Shown piece after piece: positions 9,512 to 18,851 of a stretch of 64,000 bases of DNA. The first letter of the stretch is position 1. Each line of letters starts with the position of its first letter. The notes under the pieces were generated by a model. The model saw only the letters and a program-made list of their open reading frames with translations, was not told where the DNA came from and ran no database searches. Both the position numbers and the translations under genes were made by a program. Source of the stretch: Streptosporangium lutulentum. GTDB taxonomy: Bacteria > Actinomycetota > Actinomycetes > Streptosporangiales > Streptosporangiaceae. The DNA is taken from NCBI RefSeq assembly GCF_030811455.1, contig NZ_JAUSQU010000001.1:1178001-1242000 (forward strand), in the 5' to 3' direction.

Positions 9512-10369
9512 ATGATCTCCGTCGACCTGGTGCCCCGCCTCGGGCCCACCGTCGCGGACTACCCGCCGGGCTCGGCCTTCGGTCCGCGGGACGCCAGGTC
9601 GTACCAGTTCGTCTGGCTCCTTCGGGGCAGCGCCACCTGGCTGTGGGACGACGTCCTGCTACCGCTGACCCCGGGAAAGCTGCTACTCGTCCAGCCGGGA
9701 ATGCGCGACTCGTTCCGCTGGGACACCCGTACCCCGACCCGGCACGCGTACGTGCACTTCACGCTCACCGGTCATGCGCAAGCCGACTGGCCGCTGGTGC
9801 GGGACCTGACAGGCCGGCACGACCCGATGGGTGCCCTGTGCCGGTACCTGCTCTGGCTGGGTACCGAGTGCCCGCCGGGGTGGCAGGTCCAAGCCGGCGA
9901 AACGCTCCGCCTGCTGGTGCTGATCTTCCTGGCCGGTCCCGCGCAGACGGACTCCACACCGGCGACCCTGCCGGAACCGGTCGTCGCGATGATGCGCGCG
10001 GTGCGCGAGCACTGGTCCGACGGGCTGGCGAGGCCGATCCCGATGCGACGACTCGCCACGGCCGCCCAGGTCTCGCCGAGCACGCTGTGCCGCACGTTCC
10101 GCCGGCGGTTCGGCGTCGGCCCGGTCGCCGCGATCGAGCTGCTGCGTCTGGCCAGAGCCGAACCGCTGTTGTGGCAGAGCAACCTGTCCATGCACGCGAT
10201 CGCCGTACAGTGCGGCTTCGCCGACGCCTACCACTTCTCCCGCAGATTCCGCGCGATCTACGGGATGGCACCGACCACGTTCCGCTTCACCGCGCCGGAG
10301 ACCGCACCACCGTCACCGGTCGAGTCCGGCGGCCTCGCGGCGCTGCAGTCACTCCTCCCCGGAACTTGA
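9512..10369 (+). CDS. AraC-family transcriptional regulator
   Basis: The protein has 285 residues with an N-terminal cupin-like sensing half (about 1-150) and a C-terminal pair of helix-turn-helix motifs. The first HTH is near MRRLATAAQVSPSTLCRTFR. The second lies in MHAIAVQCGFADAYHFSRRF and ends with the family signature YGMAPTTFR. It begins ten bases after the PhyH stop, so the two form an operon. It may act as an activator of the flanking glycoside genes in answer to the same substrate (inference). Confidence 0.92.
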   Translation: MISVDLVPRLGPTVADYPPGSAFGPRDARSYQFVWLLRGSATWLWDDVLLPLTPGKLLLVQPGMRDSFRWDTRTPTRHAYVHFTLTGHAQADWPLVRDLTGRHDPMGALCRYLLWLGTECPPGWQVQAGETLRLLVLIFLAGPAQTDSTPATLPEPVVAMMRAVREHWSDGLARPIPMRRLATAAQVSPSTLCRTFRRRFGVGPVAAIELLRLARAEPLLWQSNLSMHAIAVQCGFADAYHFSRRFRAIYGMAPTTFRFTAPETAPPSPVESGGLAALQSLLPGT

Positions 10370-10390
10370 TCCGAAAATCTCAGACGGAGG

Positions 10391-10540
10391 TCACGGGTGG
10401 CGGCTCCGGTGGTCGGCGACGTACACCCGGTTGGCGCAGCGGGTGGTGCGGAAACGCCGCCTGCCGTTGCGGGAGGTGTCCACGTAGGCCATGCCGCAGC
10501 CGGGGCGGTCGAACACGCCCAGCCGACGGTTTGCGGCTTC
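10391..10540 (-). pseudogene. Remnant of a CGNR zinc-finger regulator (C-terminal scrap)
   Basis: On the minus strand this stretch reads VFDRPGCGMAYVDTSRNG, then RRRFRTTRCANRVYVADHRS, then a TGA. This matches the C-terminal CGNR zinc-finger signature (C-x-DTSRNGRRRWC-x-CGNR), but the second cysteine has become Arg and CGNR has become CANR. A stop codon lies in frame a few codons upstream, so no complete gene is present. I call it a decayed fragment. The family assignment rests on the motif only. Confidence 0.6.
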
Positions 10541-10548
10541 GGTCCTTC

Positions 10549-10626
10549 AGCTCACATGCTCCGGCGCGAAATAATCGCGCAGCAAGGCGATCTTCCCGTC
10601 GTGGGCGGTCGAAGGGGCGTACATGC
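10549..10626 (-). pseudogene. Possible C-terminal scrap of a SnoaL/NTF2-like protein
   Basis: The minus strand encodes a short frame ending HDGKIALLRDYFAPEHVS and a stop. DGKI-x-x-x-RDYFxP is a typical last strand of SnoaL/NTF2-fold proteins. No upstream part of the gene can be found. With the adjacent zinc-finger scrap it suggests a deletion scar. The call rests on about 18 residues. Confidence 0.35.
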
Positions 10627-10709
10627 TTGATGCCGTATGTCTTATCCGCCCCCTCGCTCAGGGTTGATCACGACAACAGCGTCCACATCCGAGTGCCGGC
10701 CACCCGCCT

Positions 10710-11225
10710 TCAGGGCTCGACCGAGCCGCCGCTGCGCCAGTAGACGTTGTTCTCCCTGCTCAGCAGCTGGTCGTCGACGAGATAGCGGCGCAACGCCGCG
10801 TAGTCGTCGTGGAAGGCCCGCAGCGCGACGTTCACCTCCTTCTCCGAATAACGGACGCCCGGCTCGAAGACCTGGGCGATGTAGTTCAGCACGATCAGTT
10901 GCTTGTCACGCTTGCTGGGAATCGACCGGAGCCGTCCCTCGACGAGGAACGACTGCAGCACCTTCTCCTCGGGAGAGGCCGAGGGCACCGGTTTGGCCGT
11001 GGCGTGCAGCAGCTCGCGGAACCGCGCCCGCCGCACCTGCCACCGGCCGTCGTCCTCACGCACGATCAGGCCGCCGCGTTCGAGCCGGTCCAGTGCGCGT
11101 CGGGTCGCGTCCCCGTCCAGTCCGGACCCCTCCGGGACGCCGTTCAACACCAACGCCGCCAGCACCCGCAGCGTGTCTTCCTGGTACAGCAGGCCCAGCA
11201 CCTGTTTGATCGCATCGTCGCTCAT
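10710..11225 (-). CDS. DUF2087 domain protein with winged-helix N-terminus
   Basis: The protein has 171 residues. The N-terminal 75 residues look like an ArsR/winged-helix module (AIKQVLGLLYQEDTLRVLAA, then DATRRALDRLERGGLIVRED). The second half is DUF2087: FLVEGRLRSIPSKRDKQLIV, then EKEVNVALRAFHDDYAALRR and YLVDDQLLSREN. The RxIPSK and D-x-x-x-LRRxLVD signatures are characteristic. It is a probable DNA-binding regulator with no known ligand. It stands alone, downstream of the helicase gene on the same strand. Confidence 0.85.
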   Translation of the reverse strand: MSDDAIKQVLGLLYQEDTLRVLAALVLNGVPEGSGLDGDATRRALDRLERGGLIVREDDGRWQVRRARFRELLHATAKPVPSASPEEKVLQSFLVEGRLRSIPSKRDKQLIVLNYIAQVFEPGVRYSEKEVNVALRAFHDDYAALRRYLVDDQLLSRENNVYWRSGGSVEP

Positions 11226-11359
11226 CGGATTCCTTCGGTGGGAGCCCCGGCCTCGGCCGTGGGAAGGACGTCAAGCTCTCTATTTTGCCGGGTCCGCCGG
11301 TACGGCGGACCCGGCGGTTCGCCGGAGGCGGCTCAGGACGACGGGACGGGTCCTCCTCC

Positions 11360-11441
11360 GTCAGGCCCGCCGGCCCGGCGGCTTCCGTCAGGTACGGCGG
11401 ACCCGGTGGCTTCCGTCAGGCCCGTCGGCCCGGCGGCTTTC
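11360..11441. repeat. Three imperfect 27-28-bp tandem repeats
   Basis: Units start at 11360, 11387 and 11415, each beginning GTCAGG and ending GGCGGCTTCC or a close variant. They abut the stop codon of the helicase gene. A related GC-rich inverted segment lies near 11291-11315. The region separates the helicase and DUF2087 genes and may contribute to transcription termination. Confidence 0.6.
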
Positions 11442-11442
11442 G

Positions 11443-13935
11443 TCAGAGGCGGTTCAGGCCGATGACGTGGACGATGGCGCGCCCCTCCTCGTCGGAGGCG
11501 CCCAGGTCGACCTGGGCGTCGATGCCCCAGTCGCCGTCGCCCGCGGGGTCGGCGATGACCTGGCGAACCCTCCAGAACTCCGTCTCCTCCTGGATGCGGA
11601 GCAGGCCGGGGCCGCGGGCGTCCGGGCTGGTGCCGATCTCCTCGTGGTCGGCGTAGTAGGCGTCGAGCGCGGCTCCCCAGTCCACGTCGGGCGCCAGCTC
11701 GGCCAGCTCCTGCTCCTTCTCCAGGGAGGCCAGCTCGACCAGCCGGAACATCGCGTTGCGGACCAGCACGCGGAACGCGCGGGTGTTGGCGGTGACCGGC
11801 TTGGTCGTCTCCTCCAGCGAGGGCGCCTCCAGCTCGCCGGTCGGGTTCTGGAGCTGCTCCCACTCGTCCAGGAGGCTTGAGTCGACCTGGCGGACCAGCT
11901 CGCCGAGCCACTCGATGAGGTCGATCAGGTCCTCGGTCTTGAGGTTGTCGGGGATGGTCCGCGACAGGGTGCGGTAGGCGTCGGCGAGATAGCGCAGGAC
12001 GGTGCCCTCGGACCTGGCCAGCTCGTAGAACTGGACGTAGTCGGCGAAGGTCATCGCCCGCTCGTACATGTCCCTGACGACGCCCTTGGGGCTGACCGTG
12101 TAGTCGCCGACCCAGGGGTGGCCCTGGCGGTAGGTCTCGTAGGCGGCCAGCAGCAGCTCCGCCAGCGGCATCGGATAGGTGACCTCGTTGAGGAGCTCCA
12201 TCCGCTCCTCGTATTCGATGCCGTCGGCCTTCATCTGTGCGACGGCCTCGCCGCGCGCCTTGTTGAGCTGCGCGGACAGGATCTGGCGGGGGTCGTCGAG
12301 GATGGACTCGATGATCGAGACCATGTCCAGGGCGTAGGTCGGCGACTCCCGGTCCAGCACCTCCAGGGTGGCCAGCGCGAAGGTGGACAGCGCCTGGTTG
12401 AGCGCGAAGTCTTCCCGGAACTCGATGGTCAGGCGGGCCATCCGGCCCTGCTCGTCGGGCTCGTCCAGCTTCTCCACGACGCCGCCGGCCAGCAGCGAGC
12501 GGTAGATCGCGATGGCCTGGCTGATGTGCCGCCGCTGCCACTTCCGATCTTCGTGGTTGTCGGTGAGCAGGTGCTTCATCGACGCGAAGCAGTCGCCGGG
12601 GCGGTTGATCACCGCGAGCAGCATCGCGTTGCTGACCTTGAAACGGGAGTTCAGCGGCTCGGGCTCGGCGGACTGCAGCTTCTCGAAGGTCTCCTCGCTC
12701 CAGCCGACGAAACCCTCCGGCGGCTTCTTCCGCGCGTAGCCGCGTCTCCGCTTGGGATCGTCACCGATCTTGGCCAGTGCCTTCTCGTTCTCGACGACGT
12801 GGTCGGGGGCCTGACAGACGACGTAGCCGATGGTGTCGAAGCCCGCCCGCCCGGCCCGGCCGGCGATCTGGTGGAACTCGCGGGCGCGCAGCCGCCGCAC
12901 CTTGTTGCCGTCGTACTTCGACAGCGCGGTGAACAGCACGGTCCTGATCGGCACGTTGACGCCGACGCCCAGCGTGTCGGTGCCGCAGATGACCTTCAGC
13001 AGGCCCGCCTGGGCGAGCCGCTCCACCAGGCGGCGGTATTTCGGGAGCATTCCGGCGTGGTGGACGCCGATGCCGTGCCGTACGAGACGGGACAGGGCCC
13101 TGCCGAACTTGGTGGTGAACCGGAAGTGGCCGATCATCGCGGAGATCGCCTCCTTCTCGGCCTTGGTCGACATGTTGATGCTCATCAGCGCCTGCGCCCG
13201 CTCCATGGCCGAGGCCTGGGTGAAGTGGACGACGTAGACCGGATACTGGTTGGTGGTGAGCATCTCCTCCAGGGTCTCGTGGAGGGGGGTCATCCGGTAG
13301 GAGTAGACCAGCGGGACCGGGCGCTCGGCGTTCTTGACGACGGCGGTGGGCCTGCCGGTACGGCGGGTCAGGTCCTCCTCGAACCTGGTGACGTCGCCCA
13401 GCGTCGCCGACATGAGGATGAACTGGACGTTCGGCAGCTCCAGCAGCGGCACCTGCCAGGCCCAGCCCCGGTCGGCCTCGGAGTAGAAGTGGAACTCGTC
13501 CATCACGACCTGGCCGATGTCGGCGGCGGCGCCGTCACGCAGCGCGACGTTGGCGAGGATCTCGGCGGTGCAGCAGATGATCGGCGCGCCGGGGTTGACG
13601 CTCGCGTCGCCGGTCATCATGCCGACGTTCGCGGTGCCGAAGACGGCGCACAGGTCGAAGAACTTCTCCGACACCAGCGCCTTGATCGGCGCGGTGTAGA
13701 AGGTGCGCACGTCCCGGGTCAGCGCGGTGAAATGCGCTCCGGCGGCGACCAGGCTCTTTCCCGACCCCGTCGGCGTGGACAGGATCACGTTGTTTCCGGA
13801 GACCACCTCGATCAGCGCCTCCTCCTGCGCCGGATAGAGGGTGAGCCCCCGTTCGGAGTTCCATTCGACGAACGCGTCGAAGATGGCGTCGGGGTCGGCA
13901 TCGATCTCTTCTGGCAGGCGATCTACAAGGCTCAC
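11443..13935 (-). CDS. DEAD/DEAH-box RNA helicase with DUF3516 C-terminus (Ski2/HelY-like)
   Basis: The protein has 830 residues. Motif I is STPTGSGKSLVAAGA, motif II is the DEFH variant (VVMDEFHFYSEADRG), motif III is LMSATLGD and motif VI is QIAGRAGRAGFD. The C-terminal half, from about residue 450, matches DUF3516, which is fused to Ski2-like helicases in actinobacteria. The GTG at 13935 is used because translation from the upstream TTG (13983) adds a basic stretch not expected in the family. It is probably an ATP-dependent RNA helicase for RNA processing. It stands alone on the minus strand, and its 3' end runs into short tandem repeats. Confidence 0.92.
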   Translation of the reverse strand: MSLVDRLPEEIDADPDAIFDAFVEWNSERGLTLYPAQEEALIEVVSGNNVILSTPTGSGKSLVAAGAHFTALTRDVRTFYTAPIKALVSEKFFDLCAVFGTANVGMMTGDASVNPGAPIICCTAEILANVALRDGAAADIGQVVMDEFHFYSEADRGWAWQVPLLELPNVQFILMSATLGDVTRFEEDLTRRTGRPTAVVKNAERPVPLVYSYRMTPLHETLEEMLTTNQYPVYVVHFTQASAMERAQALMSINMSTKAEKEAISAMIGHFRFTTKFGRALSRLVRHGIGVHHAGMLPKYRRLVERLAQAGLLKVICGTDTLGVGVNVPIRTVLFTALSKYDGNKVRRLRAREFHQIAGRAGRAGFDTIGYVVCQAPDHVVENEKALAKIGDDPKRRRGYARKKPPEGFVGWSEETFEKLQSAEPEPLNSRFKVSNAMLLAVINRPGDCFASMKHLLTDNHEDRKWQRRHISQAIAIYRSLLAGGVVEKLDEPDEQGRMARLTIEFREDFALNQALSTFALATLEVLDRESPTYALDMVSIIESILDDPRQILSAQLNKARGEAVAQMKADGIEYEERMELLNEVTYPMPLAELLLAAYETYRQGHPWVGDYTVSPKGVVRDMYERAMTFADYVQFYELARSEGTVLRYLADAYRTLSRTIPDNLKTEDLIDLIEWLGELVRQVDSSLLDEWEQLQNPTGELEAPSLEETTKPVTANTRAFRVLVRNAMFRLVELASLEKEQELAELAPDVDWGAALDAYYADHEEIGTSPDARGPGLLRIQEETEFWRVRQVIADPAGDGDWGIDAQVDLGASDEEGRAIVHVIGLNRL

Positions 13936-14057
13936 AGTCCAATACTGCCGAAGAACTGACGGTGGTCGAACCGGCCTCGGCAACGGATGCGCCTGTGTTC
14001 CCCACGAGATACGGCATATTAAGTGATTAAAGCTTCACAATCATACTAAAAAGGGAT

Positions 14058-15401
14058 TTAAAGGGACTTGCTGAAGGAGGGGGCGGGGGCATCCGGCGAC
14101 GTCGCGGCCGTGGACGGGCCGGGCCGAGAGGGAGCGGGGGCCGACCAGGTGAGCGCCAGACCGGCCAGGATCGCGCCCGCGCCGAGCACCGGCGCCGTAC
14201 CGGGGACGAAACCGATCACCGTGAACGTGAGCAGGCCCGCCCCGACCAGCGCGGCGGCCACCATGATCCTGACCATCCCCCCGGTGTACGGCGAGGCCGC
14301 CGGGGGCTCCTCGAACCGGGCGAAGCTCCGCAGCAGCGGCCACATCGCCAGGGTGAGCATGATCAGCCAGTGCGGCCAGCCCGACAGCCAGGCCGAGGTC
14401 CCCGGCTCGGGGGTGGAGACCCCCAGACCCACCACGACCACCGAGGTGATGACGAACAGCGCGCTCATGTGCCACAGGTAGACGGTCATCATCCGGCGGC
14501 CGGCCCAGCCGAGCATCCGCGACACCCCCGGCCACTGCGCGAACGCCACGATCGGCCGGCGCAGCGCGAGCGCCAGCCCGATCTGGCCGAATCCCACCGC
14601 GAGCAGCGCGACCGTGGGCGGCGCCATGTTGGAGACGGCCGCGCCCGGCATCCCGATCATGCTGCCCGGATAGGGCCCGAAGGCCACCAGCGCCGCGGCC
14701 AGGCCGTACCCGGTGAGCGCCATGGTCCAGGGACGGCCCAGGCGGCCGTCGGCGTAGAGGAAGCCGAACTGGTGCACCGCGAGCCAGACCAGCCCGATGT
14801 TGAGGAACCCGATCACTTCCAGGCCGGTGCCGAACCGGGCGGCGTCCACCGCCACGGCCGCCACCGCCAGCAGCGCGGGCACGCGCCAGCCGTACACCAT
14901 GTTGAGCCTGAGCATGAACGGGGTCATCGTCACCGCGACCAGGTAGATCGCCAGGAACCAGAGCAGCTGCCCGGCCAGGCGCGAGGCCGTCTCCACCGGC
15001 TGCTCCGGCATGCCGAGCCACAGCAACAGGTGGGGGAGGGGCAGCCACACCGCCGCGAGCGGCAGCACCGGCCAGGCGAGGCGGCGCAGCCGTACCGCCG
15101 TCCAGGCGGGAGCCGTACCGCCGCGCCGGACCGTACCCCGCCAGCTGATCGCGTTGGCCGCGCCGCCCGCGAAGAAGACCAGCGGCATCACCTGGCTGAT
15201 CCACGTGATCATCCAGGCGTTCCCGCCGGACAGCGCGTTGCCGGTCACGATCCGGCCTTCGGCGAAGGAGAGCACCGGCATGCTCCAGTGCTGCAGCACC
15301 ACCAGCGCCATGCCGAACAGGCGCAGCACGTCGATGAGCGGATCACGCCCCGGCGACGGTGGCGCGGTGGGTACGGCCGGACGGGAGATGACTGCGGTCA
15401 C
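14058..15401 (-). CDS. Acyltransferase 3 family membrane protein
   Basis: The protein has 447 residues and about ten to eleven membrane helices. The family start, DPLIDVLRLFGMALVVLQHW, includes the R-x10-H pattern, where the arginine and histidine belong to the acyl-transfer site. Such proteins O-acylate sugars, cell-wall glycans or secondary metabolites using cytoplasmic acyl-CoA. No glycan-synthesis gene is adjacent, so the acceptor is unknown. It faces away from the two-component system, separated by 194 bases. Confidence 0.88.
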   Translation of the reverse strand: MTAVISRPAVPTAPPSPGRDPLIDVLRLFGMALVVLQHWSMPVLSFAEGRIVTGNALSGGNAWMITWISQVMPLVFFAGGAANAISWRGTVRRGGTAPAWTAVRLRRLAWPVLPLAAVWLPLPHLLLWLGMPEQPVETASRLAGQLLWFLAIYLVAVTMTPFMLRLNMVYGWRVPALLAVAAVAVDAARFGTGLEVIGFLNIGLVWLAVHQFGFLYADGRLGRPWTMALTGYGLAAALVAFGPYPGSMIGMPGAAVSNMAPPTVALLAVGFGQIGLALALRRPIVAFAQWPGVSRMLGWAGRRMMTVYLWHMSALFVITSVVVVGLGVSTPEPGTSAWLSGWPHWLIMLTLAMWPLLRSFARFEEPPAASPYTGGMVRIMVAAALVGAGLLTFTVIGFVPGTAPVLGAGAILAGLALTWSAPAPSRPGPSTAATSPDAPAPSFSKSL

Positions 15402-15595
15402 CGGGGCCTCGATTCCTCAGGGATTCCTCAGGGGATGGTGATCCGAGCCTCTCTCGGGGGCCCCACCGGCACAGTCACGCCCGCAACAGTCTTCGTGACG
15501 CGATCACCTCACCGTGAGAGGTAGTGCCTGCCTCACCCCCGTACGCCAGCGCACCGGTTGGATGCGCCGGGCCCCGCGCTCGTAGCGTTAGGGGC

Positions 15596-16846
15596 ATGAG
15601 AACCCTGATGCGCCGCATAGGTACCGACACCCGGTACCTCATCGTCGGCTTCCCCCTCTCCATCATCTGGTTCGTGCTGATGGTCGCCGGCTTCGCCGCG
15701 GGGGTCGGCTCGATGGTCGCGTTCGTGGGCCTGCCGATCCTGGCGGTGACGCTGCTGGTCGCACGGGGTTTCGCCGACGTCGAGCGGCGCTGGCTGCCCG
15801 AGGTGCTGGGCCGCCAGGTCGCCCGCCCGCGCTACCAGCCCGCGCCCGCGAACGCCGGCTGGTTCCGCAGGCTGGTGAACCCGATGATCAACGGGCAGTC
15901 GTGGCTGGACCTGCTCTACGGCATCGTCGCCTTCCCGATCTCCATCGTGACCTTCGTCGTGACGGTGGTCTGGTGGGCGGGGGCGATCGCCGGTCTCACC
16001 TACCCGCTCTACGGATGGATCATCGCCGCCATCCCCGGCAACGACGGAGGGCTCGCCCATCTCCTCGGGTTCGGGGACAGGCTGTGGTTCGACACGATCA
16101 TCAATGTCGTCATCGGCCTGCTGTTCGCGCTCACCCTCCCGATGTTCGTGCGCGGTGCCGCGCTGTTCCAGGCGGGGCTCGGCCGGGCCATGCTGACCGG
16201 GGTCGCCGAGCTGCACGAGCGCATCGACGACCTGGCCGAGGGCAGGGCCGCCGCGGTGTCGGCCGAGGCGAACGCGCTGCGCCGGCTGGAGCGTGACATC
16301 CACGACGGGCCGCAGCAGCGCCTGGTCTCCCTGGCCATGGACCTGTCGCGGGCCCAGCGCCAGCTCAAGCGCGACCCCGAGGCCGTCGACCGGATGCTCG
16401 GCCAGGCCATCACCTCCACCCGCGAGACCCTGGACGAGCTGCGCGCCCTCTCCCGCGGCATCGCCCCGCCGATTCTGAGCGACCGGGGCCTGGCTCCCGC
16501 GCTCGCCGCGCTGGCCAGCCGCTGCACGATCCCCGTCGAGCTGGACGTCCAGGTGACCGGGCGCTTCACCGCCGCGGTGGAGAACACCGTCTACTTCGTC
16601 GTCGCCGAGACCCTCACCAACGTCGCCAAGCACAGCCACGCCACGGTCTGCACCGTGGCGCTGACCAGAACCGGTAACTTCCTGATGCTGACAATCGGGG
16701 ATGATGGGGTCGGCGGCGCACATGTCGCCAAAGGACATGGTCTGTCCGGCCTCGCCGACCGTTTGAAGGCGGTGGACGGAGAGCTCACGGTCGACTCATC
16801 CGTCGGAGGACCGACGGTGATAGTTGCGGAGGTTCCGTGCGGGTAG
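15596..16846 (+). CDS. Two-component sensor histidine kinase (NarL-type partner)
   Basis: The protein has 416 residues. The N-terminal half has four membrane helices in the arrangement of the actinobacterial putative sensor domain (TRYLIVGFPLSIIWFVLMVA). The HisKA_3 box is RLERDIHDGPQQRLVSLAMD with phospho-accepting His about residue 236. The HATPase region has N-box ETLTNVAKHSHA and G-boxes GDDGVGGAH and GHGLSGLADRL. The ATG at 15596 has TAGGGG upstream; earlier codons in the frame are unlikely. The regulator gene overlaps its end, making this a cognate pair. Confidence 0.93.
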   Translation: MRTLMRRIGTDTRYLIVGFPLSIIWFVLMVAGFAAGVGSMVAFVGLPILAVTLLVARGFADVERRWLPEVLGRQVARPRYQPAPANAGWFRRLVNPMINGQSWLDLLYGIVAFPISIVTFVVTVVWWAGAIAGLTYPLYGWIIAAIPGNDGGLAHLLGFGDRLWFDTIINVVIGLLFALTLPMFVRGAALFQAGLGRAMLTGVAELHERIDDLAEGRAAAVSAEANALRRLERDIHDGPQQRLVSLAMDLSRAQRQLKRDPEAVDRMLGQAITSTRETLDELRALSRGIAPPILSDRGLAPALAALASRCTIPVELDVQVTGRFTAAVENTVYFVVAETLTNVAKHSHATVCTVALTRTGNFLMLTIGDDGVGGAHVAKGHGLSGLADRLKAVDGELTVDSSVGGPTVIVAEVPCG

Positions 16847-17484
16847 TGGTGGCCGACGACGCAGTGCTCATCCGAGAGGGTCTGATCAGACTCCTTGAGG
16901 AGTTCGGTTGCCAGGTGGTCGCCGCCGTGGGGGACGGCGACAGCCTGGTCGAGGCCATCGCGGAACACCGGCCGGACGTCTCGGTGGTGGACGTGCGGAT
17001 GCCGCCCGGCTTCACCGACGAGGGGCTGCGGGCCGCGGTCGAGGCGCGCCGGAGGGTGCCGGGCGCGCCGGTGCTGATCCTGTCCCAGTACGTGGAGGTG
17101 TCCTATGCGGACGACCTGCTCGCCGACGCCAGGGGCGCGGTGGGCTACCTGCTCAAGGACCGGGTCGTGGACGTGGACGACTTCATGGGGGGCCTGCGCA
17201 CGGTCGCGGCCGGAGGAACGGTCTTCGACCCGCAGGTGGTGGCTCAGCTGATGGTACGGCGACGCCGCGACGACCCGCTCGCCCTGCTCACCCCGCGAGA
17301 GCGCGAGGTGCTCGGCCTGATGGCCGAGGGCAGGTCCAACCCGGCCATCGGCCGCCAGCTCGTGATCAGCGACGGCGCCGTGGAGAAGCACATCCGCAGC
17401 ATCTTCGCCAAGCTCGGCCTGTACGCCGAGGACGGTGACCAGCATCGACGCGTCCTCGCCGTTCTGGCCTACCTGCGTTCCTGA
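16837..17484 (+). CDS. LuxR/NarL-family response regulator
   Basis: The protein has 215 residues. Its receiver domain has acidic residues DD at 7-8, phospho-acceptor Asp52 (SVVDVRMPP) and the conserved Lys in YLLKD. The C-terminal LuxR helix-turn-helix is LTPREREVLGLMAEGRSNPA, followed by the recognition region SDGAVEKHIRSIFAKLGL. The GTG at 16837 lies inside the kinase gene (10-base overlap), so kinase and regulator are coupled. The targets are unknown; the nearest candidate is the acyltransferase gene on the other strand (inference). Confidence 0.95.
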   Translation: MRVVVADDAVLIREGLIRLLEEFGCQVVAAVGDGDSLVEAIAEHRPDVSVVDVRMPPGFTDEGLRAAVEARRRVPGAPVLILSQYVEVSYADDLLADARGAVGYLLKDRVVDVDDFMGGLRTVAAGGTVFDPQVVAQLMVRRRRDDPLALLTPREREVLGLMAEGRSNPAIGRQLVISDGAVEKHIRSIFAKLGLYAEDGDQHRRVLAVLAYLRS

Positions 17485-17775
17485 CGCGCGTACGGCGCGC
17501 TCCGGGCGGGTGTCCCCGGGATCACCCTCGCCTGCGCTGACAGCCGGGCGAAGGTCGGCCGGGTTGTCATCCGCGCCCACGGCGTGAAGGAGCGCCTCGC
17601 GAAAGGCCGGTACGGCTCGCACCGGACTTTCGCCTGTTCGCCGGGACCGGCCGGCCCAGGTGCGGACTCCATGAATCCCTGTCAAATAGATCTACTTAAG
17701 CCTGACATATCAGAGTAAGATCCAGTCGATTGCGCTGTCCGCACCATTGCCAACGCCCCTTTCTGGAGGCAACGG

Positions 17776-18807
17776 ATGAGGCGAGCCCGCACGTTGACGG
17801 CATTGCTGACCGCCCTGACACTGGTGGCCGCCACCGGCTGCGGAGGTGACACGCAGGCAGAACCGGCGCAATCCGCGGACGACGTCACCTACATCACCGC
17901 CTTCGGCGCGGCCGGGCGCGACGCCTTCGCGTGGATCGCCGAGGAAAAGGGGTACTTCCGGGAGGCCCGCCTCAACGTGCGGATCGAACTGGGCAAGGCG
18001 GGCGGCGAGAACCTCAAGGCGATGGCCTCCGGGCAGGTCCAGTTCGCGAACCTGGACCTCACCGGCGCGATGATCTCAGCGGGCGCCGCGGGAGGCAAGG
18101 GCTACAGGGACTTCCGCGCCATCCTCGCCGTCCACCAGCAGACCCTGGTCTCCATCATGAGCATGGAGGGGACGGGGATCACCACGCCCAAGGACCTCGC
18201 GGGCAAGAAGATCGCCGCGGCCGCCAACTCGGTGAACCAGTTGCTCTTCCCCGGTTACGCCAAGCTCGCGGGCATCGAGGCATCCGGGGTCCGCTGGGTC
18301 GCCGTGCAGCCGGTCCAGCTGGGAAGCACCTTGGCCAGTGGCCAGGTCGACGCGCTGAGCACGTTCCTCATCGGCAGCCCCACCATCGAGAAGGCCACGA
18401 TGCAGGCGAAGCAGAAGAAGCTCGTCGTGTTCCCCTACAGCGAGTATCTGCCCGACCTGTTCGGCAACGCGGTGCTCACCACGACCGAGCTCGCCACGAA
18501 GAACCCGGACCTGGTCAAGCGGTTCCGCGAGGCACTGCGCAAGGCCCTGGTGTACACCGTCGAGCACCCCGACGAGGCCGCCGCGCTGCTGCACCGCAAG
18601 CAGCCGGAGACCGCCGCCGACGCCGCGAGCCAGGAGATCAAGCTGATGACACCGTCGGTGACGGCGGAGGGCACGGGCGCGTCGATCGGCCTGATCAGCA
18701 GGACCCGCGTGCTCGGAGCCATCGAGAGCCTGCGGAGCGCCGGGCTCGTCGAATCGGCCATGACCCCCGAGGACCTCGTCGCCTTCGACCTCATGCCGAG
18801 CGGCTGA
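17776..18807 (+). CDS. ABC transporter substrate-binding lipoprotein, NMT1/SsuA/TauA type
   Basis: The protein has 343 residues with a lipoprotein signal ending in VAATGCG. The body carries the NMT1-type pattern: FGAAGRDAFAWIAEEKGYFR, then KAMASGQVQFANLDLTGAM and the DLAGKKIAAAANSVNQLLF hinge. Family members bind sulfonates, nitrate, thiamine precursors or riboflavin-like compounds. GGAGG lies seven bases before the ATG. It starts an operon with a methyltransferase and a permease. No ATPase gene is adjacent. The ligand is unknown. Confidence 0.9.
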   Translation: MRRARTLTALLTALTLVAATGCGGDTQAEPAQSADDVTYITAFGAAGRDAFAWIAEEKGYFREARLNVRIELGKAGGENLKAMASGQVQFANLDLTGAMISAGAAGGKGYRDFRAILAVHQQTLVSIMSMEGTGITTPKDLAGKKIAAAANSVNQLLFPGYAKLAGIEASGVRWVAVQPVQLGSTLASGQVDALSTFLIGSPTIEKATMQAKQKKLVVFPYSEYLPDLFGNAVLTTTELATKNPDLVKRFREALRKALVYTVEHPDEAAALLHRKQPETAADAASQEIKLMTPSVTAEGTGASIGLISRTRVLGAIESLRSAGLVESAMTPEDLVAFDLMPSG

Positions 18808-18851
18808 CCTCGGGTTTCCCTTCCGTCGTCCCTGGACCAGAGGAGTGTTCG

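Noticed and set aside
12118..13959. 613-codon plus-strand frame
   Set aside because: It is antisense to the DUF3516 helicase, whose motifs are complete on the minus strand.
17469..17672. 67-codon minus-strand frame between the response regulator and the binding-protein gene
   Set aside because: It has no ribosome site and overlaps the response-regulator end. It is likely chance.
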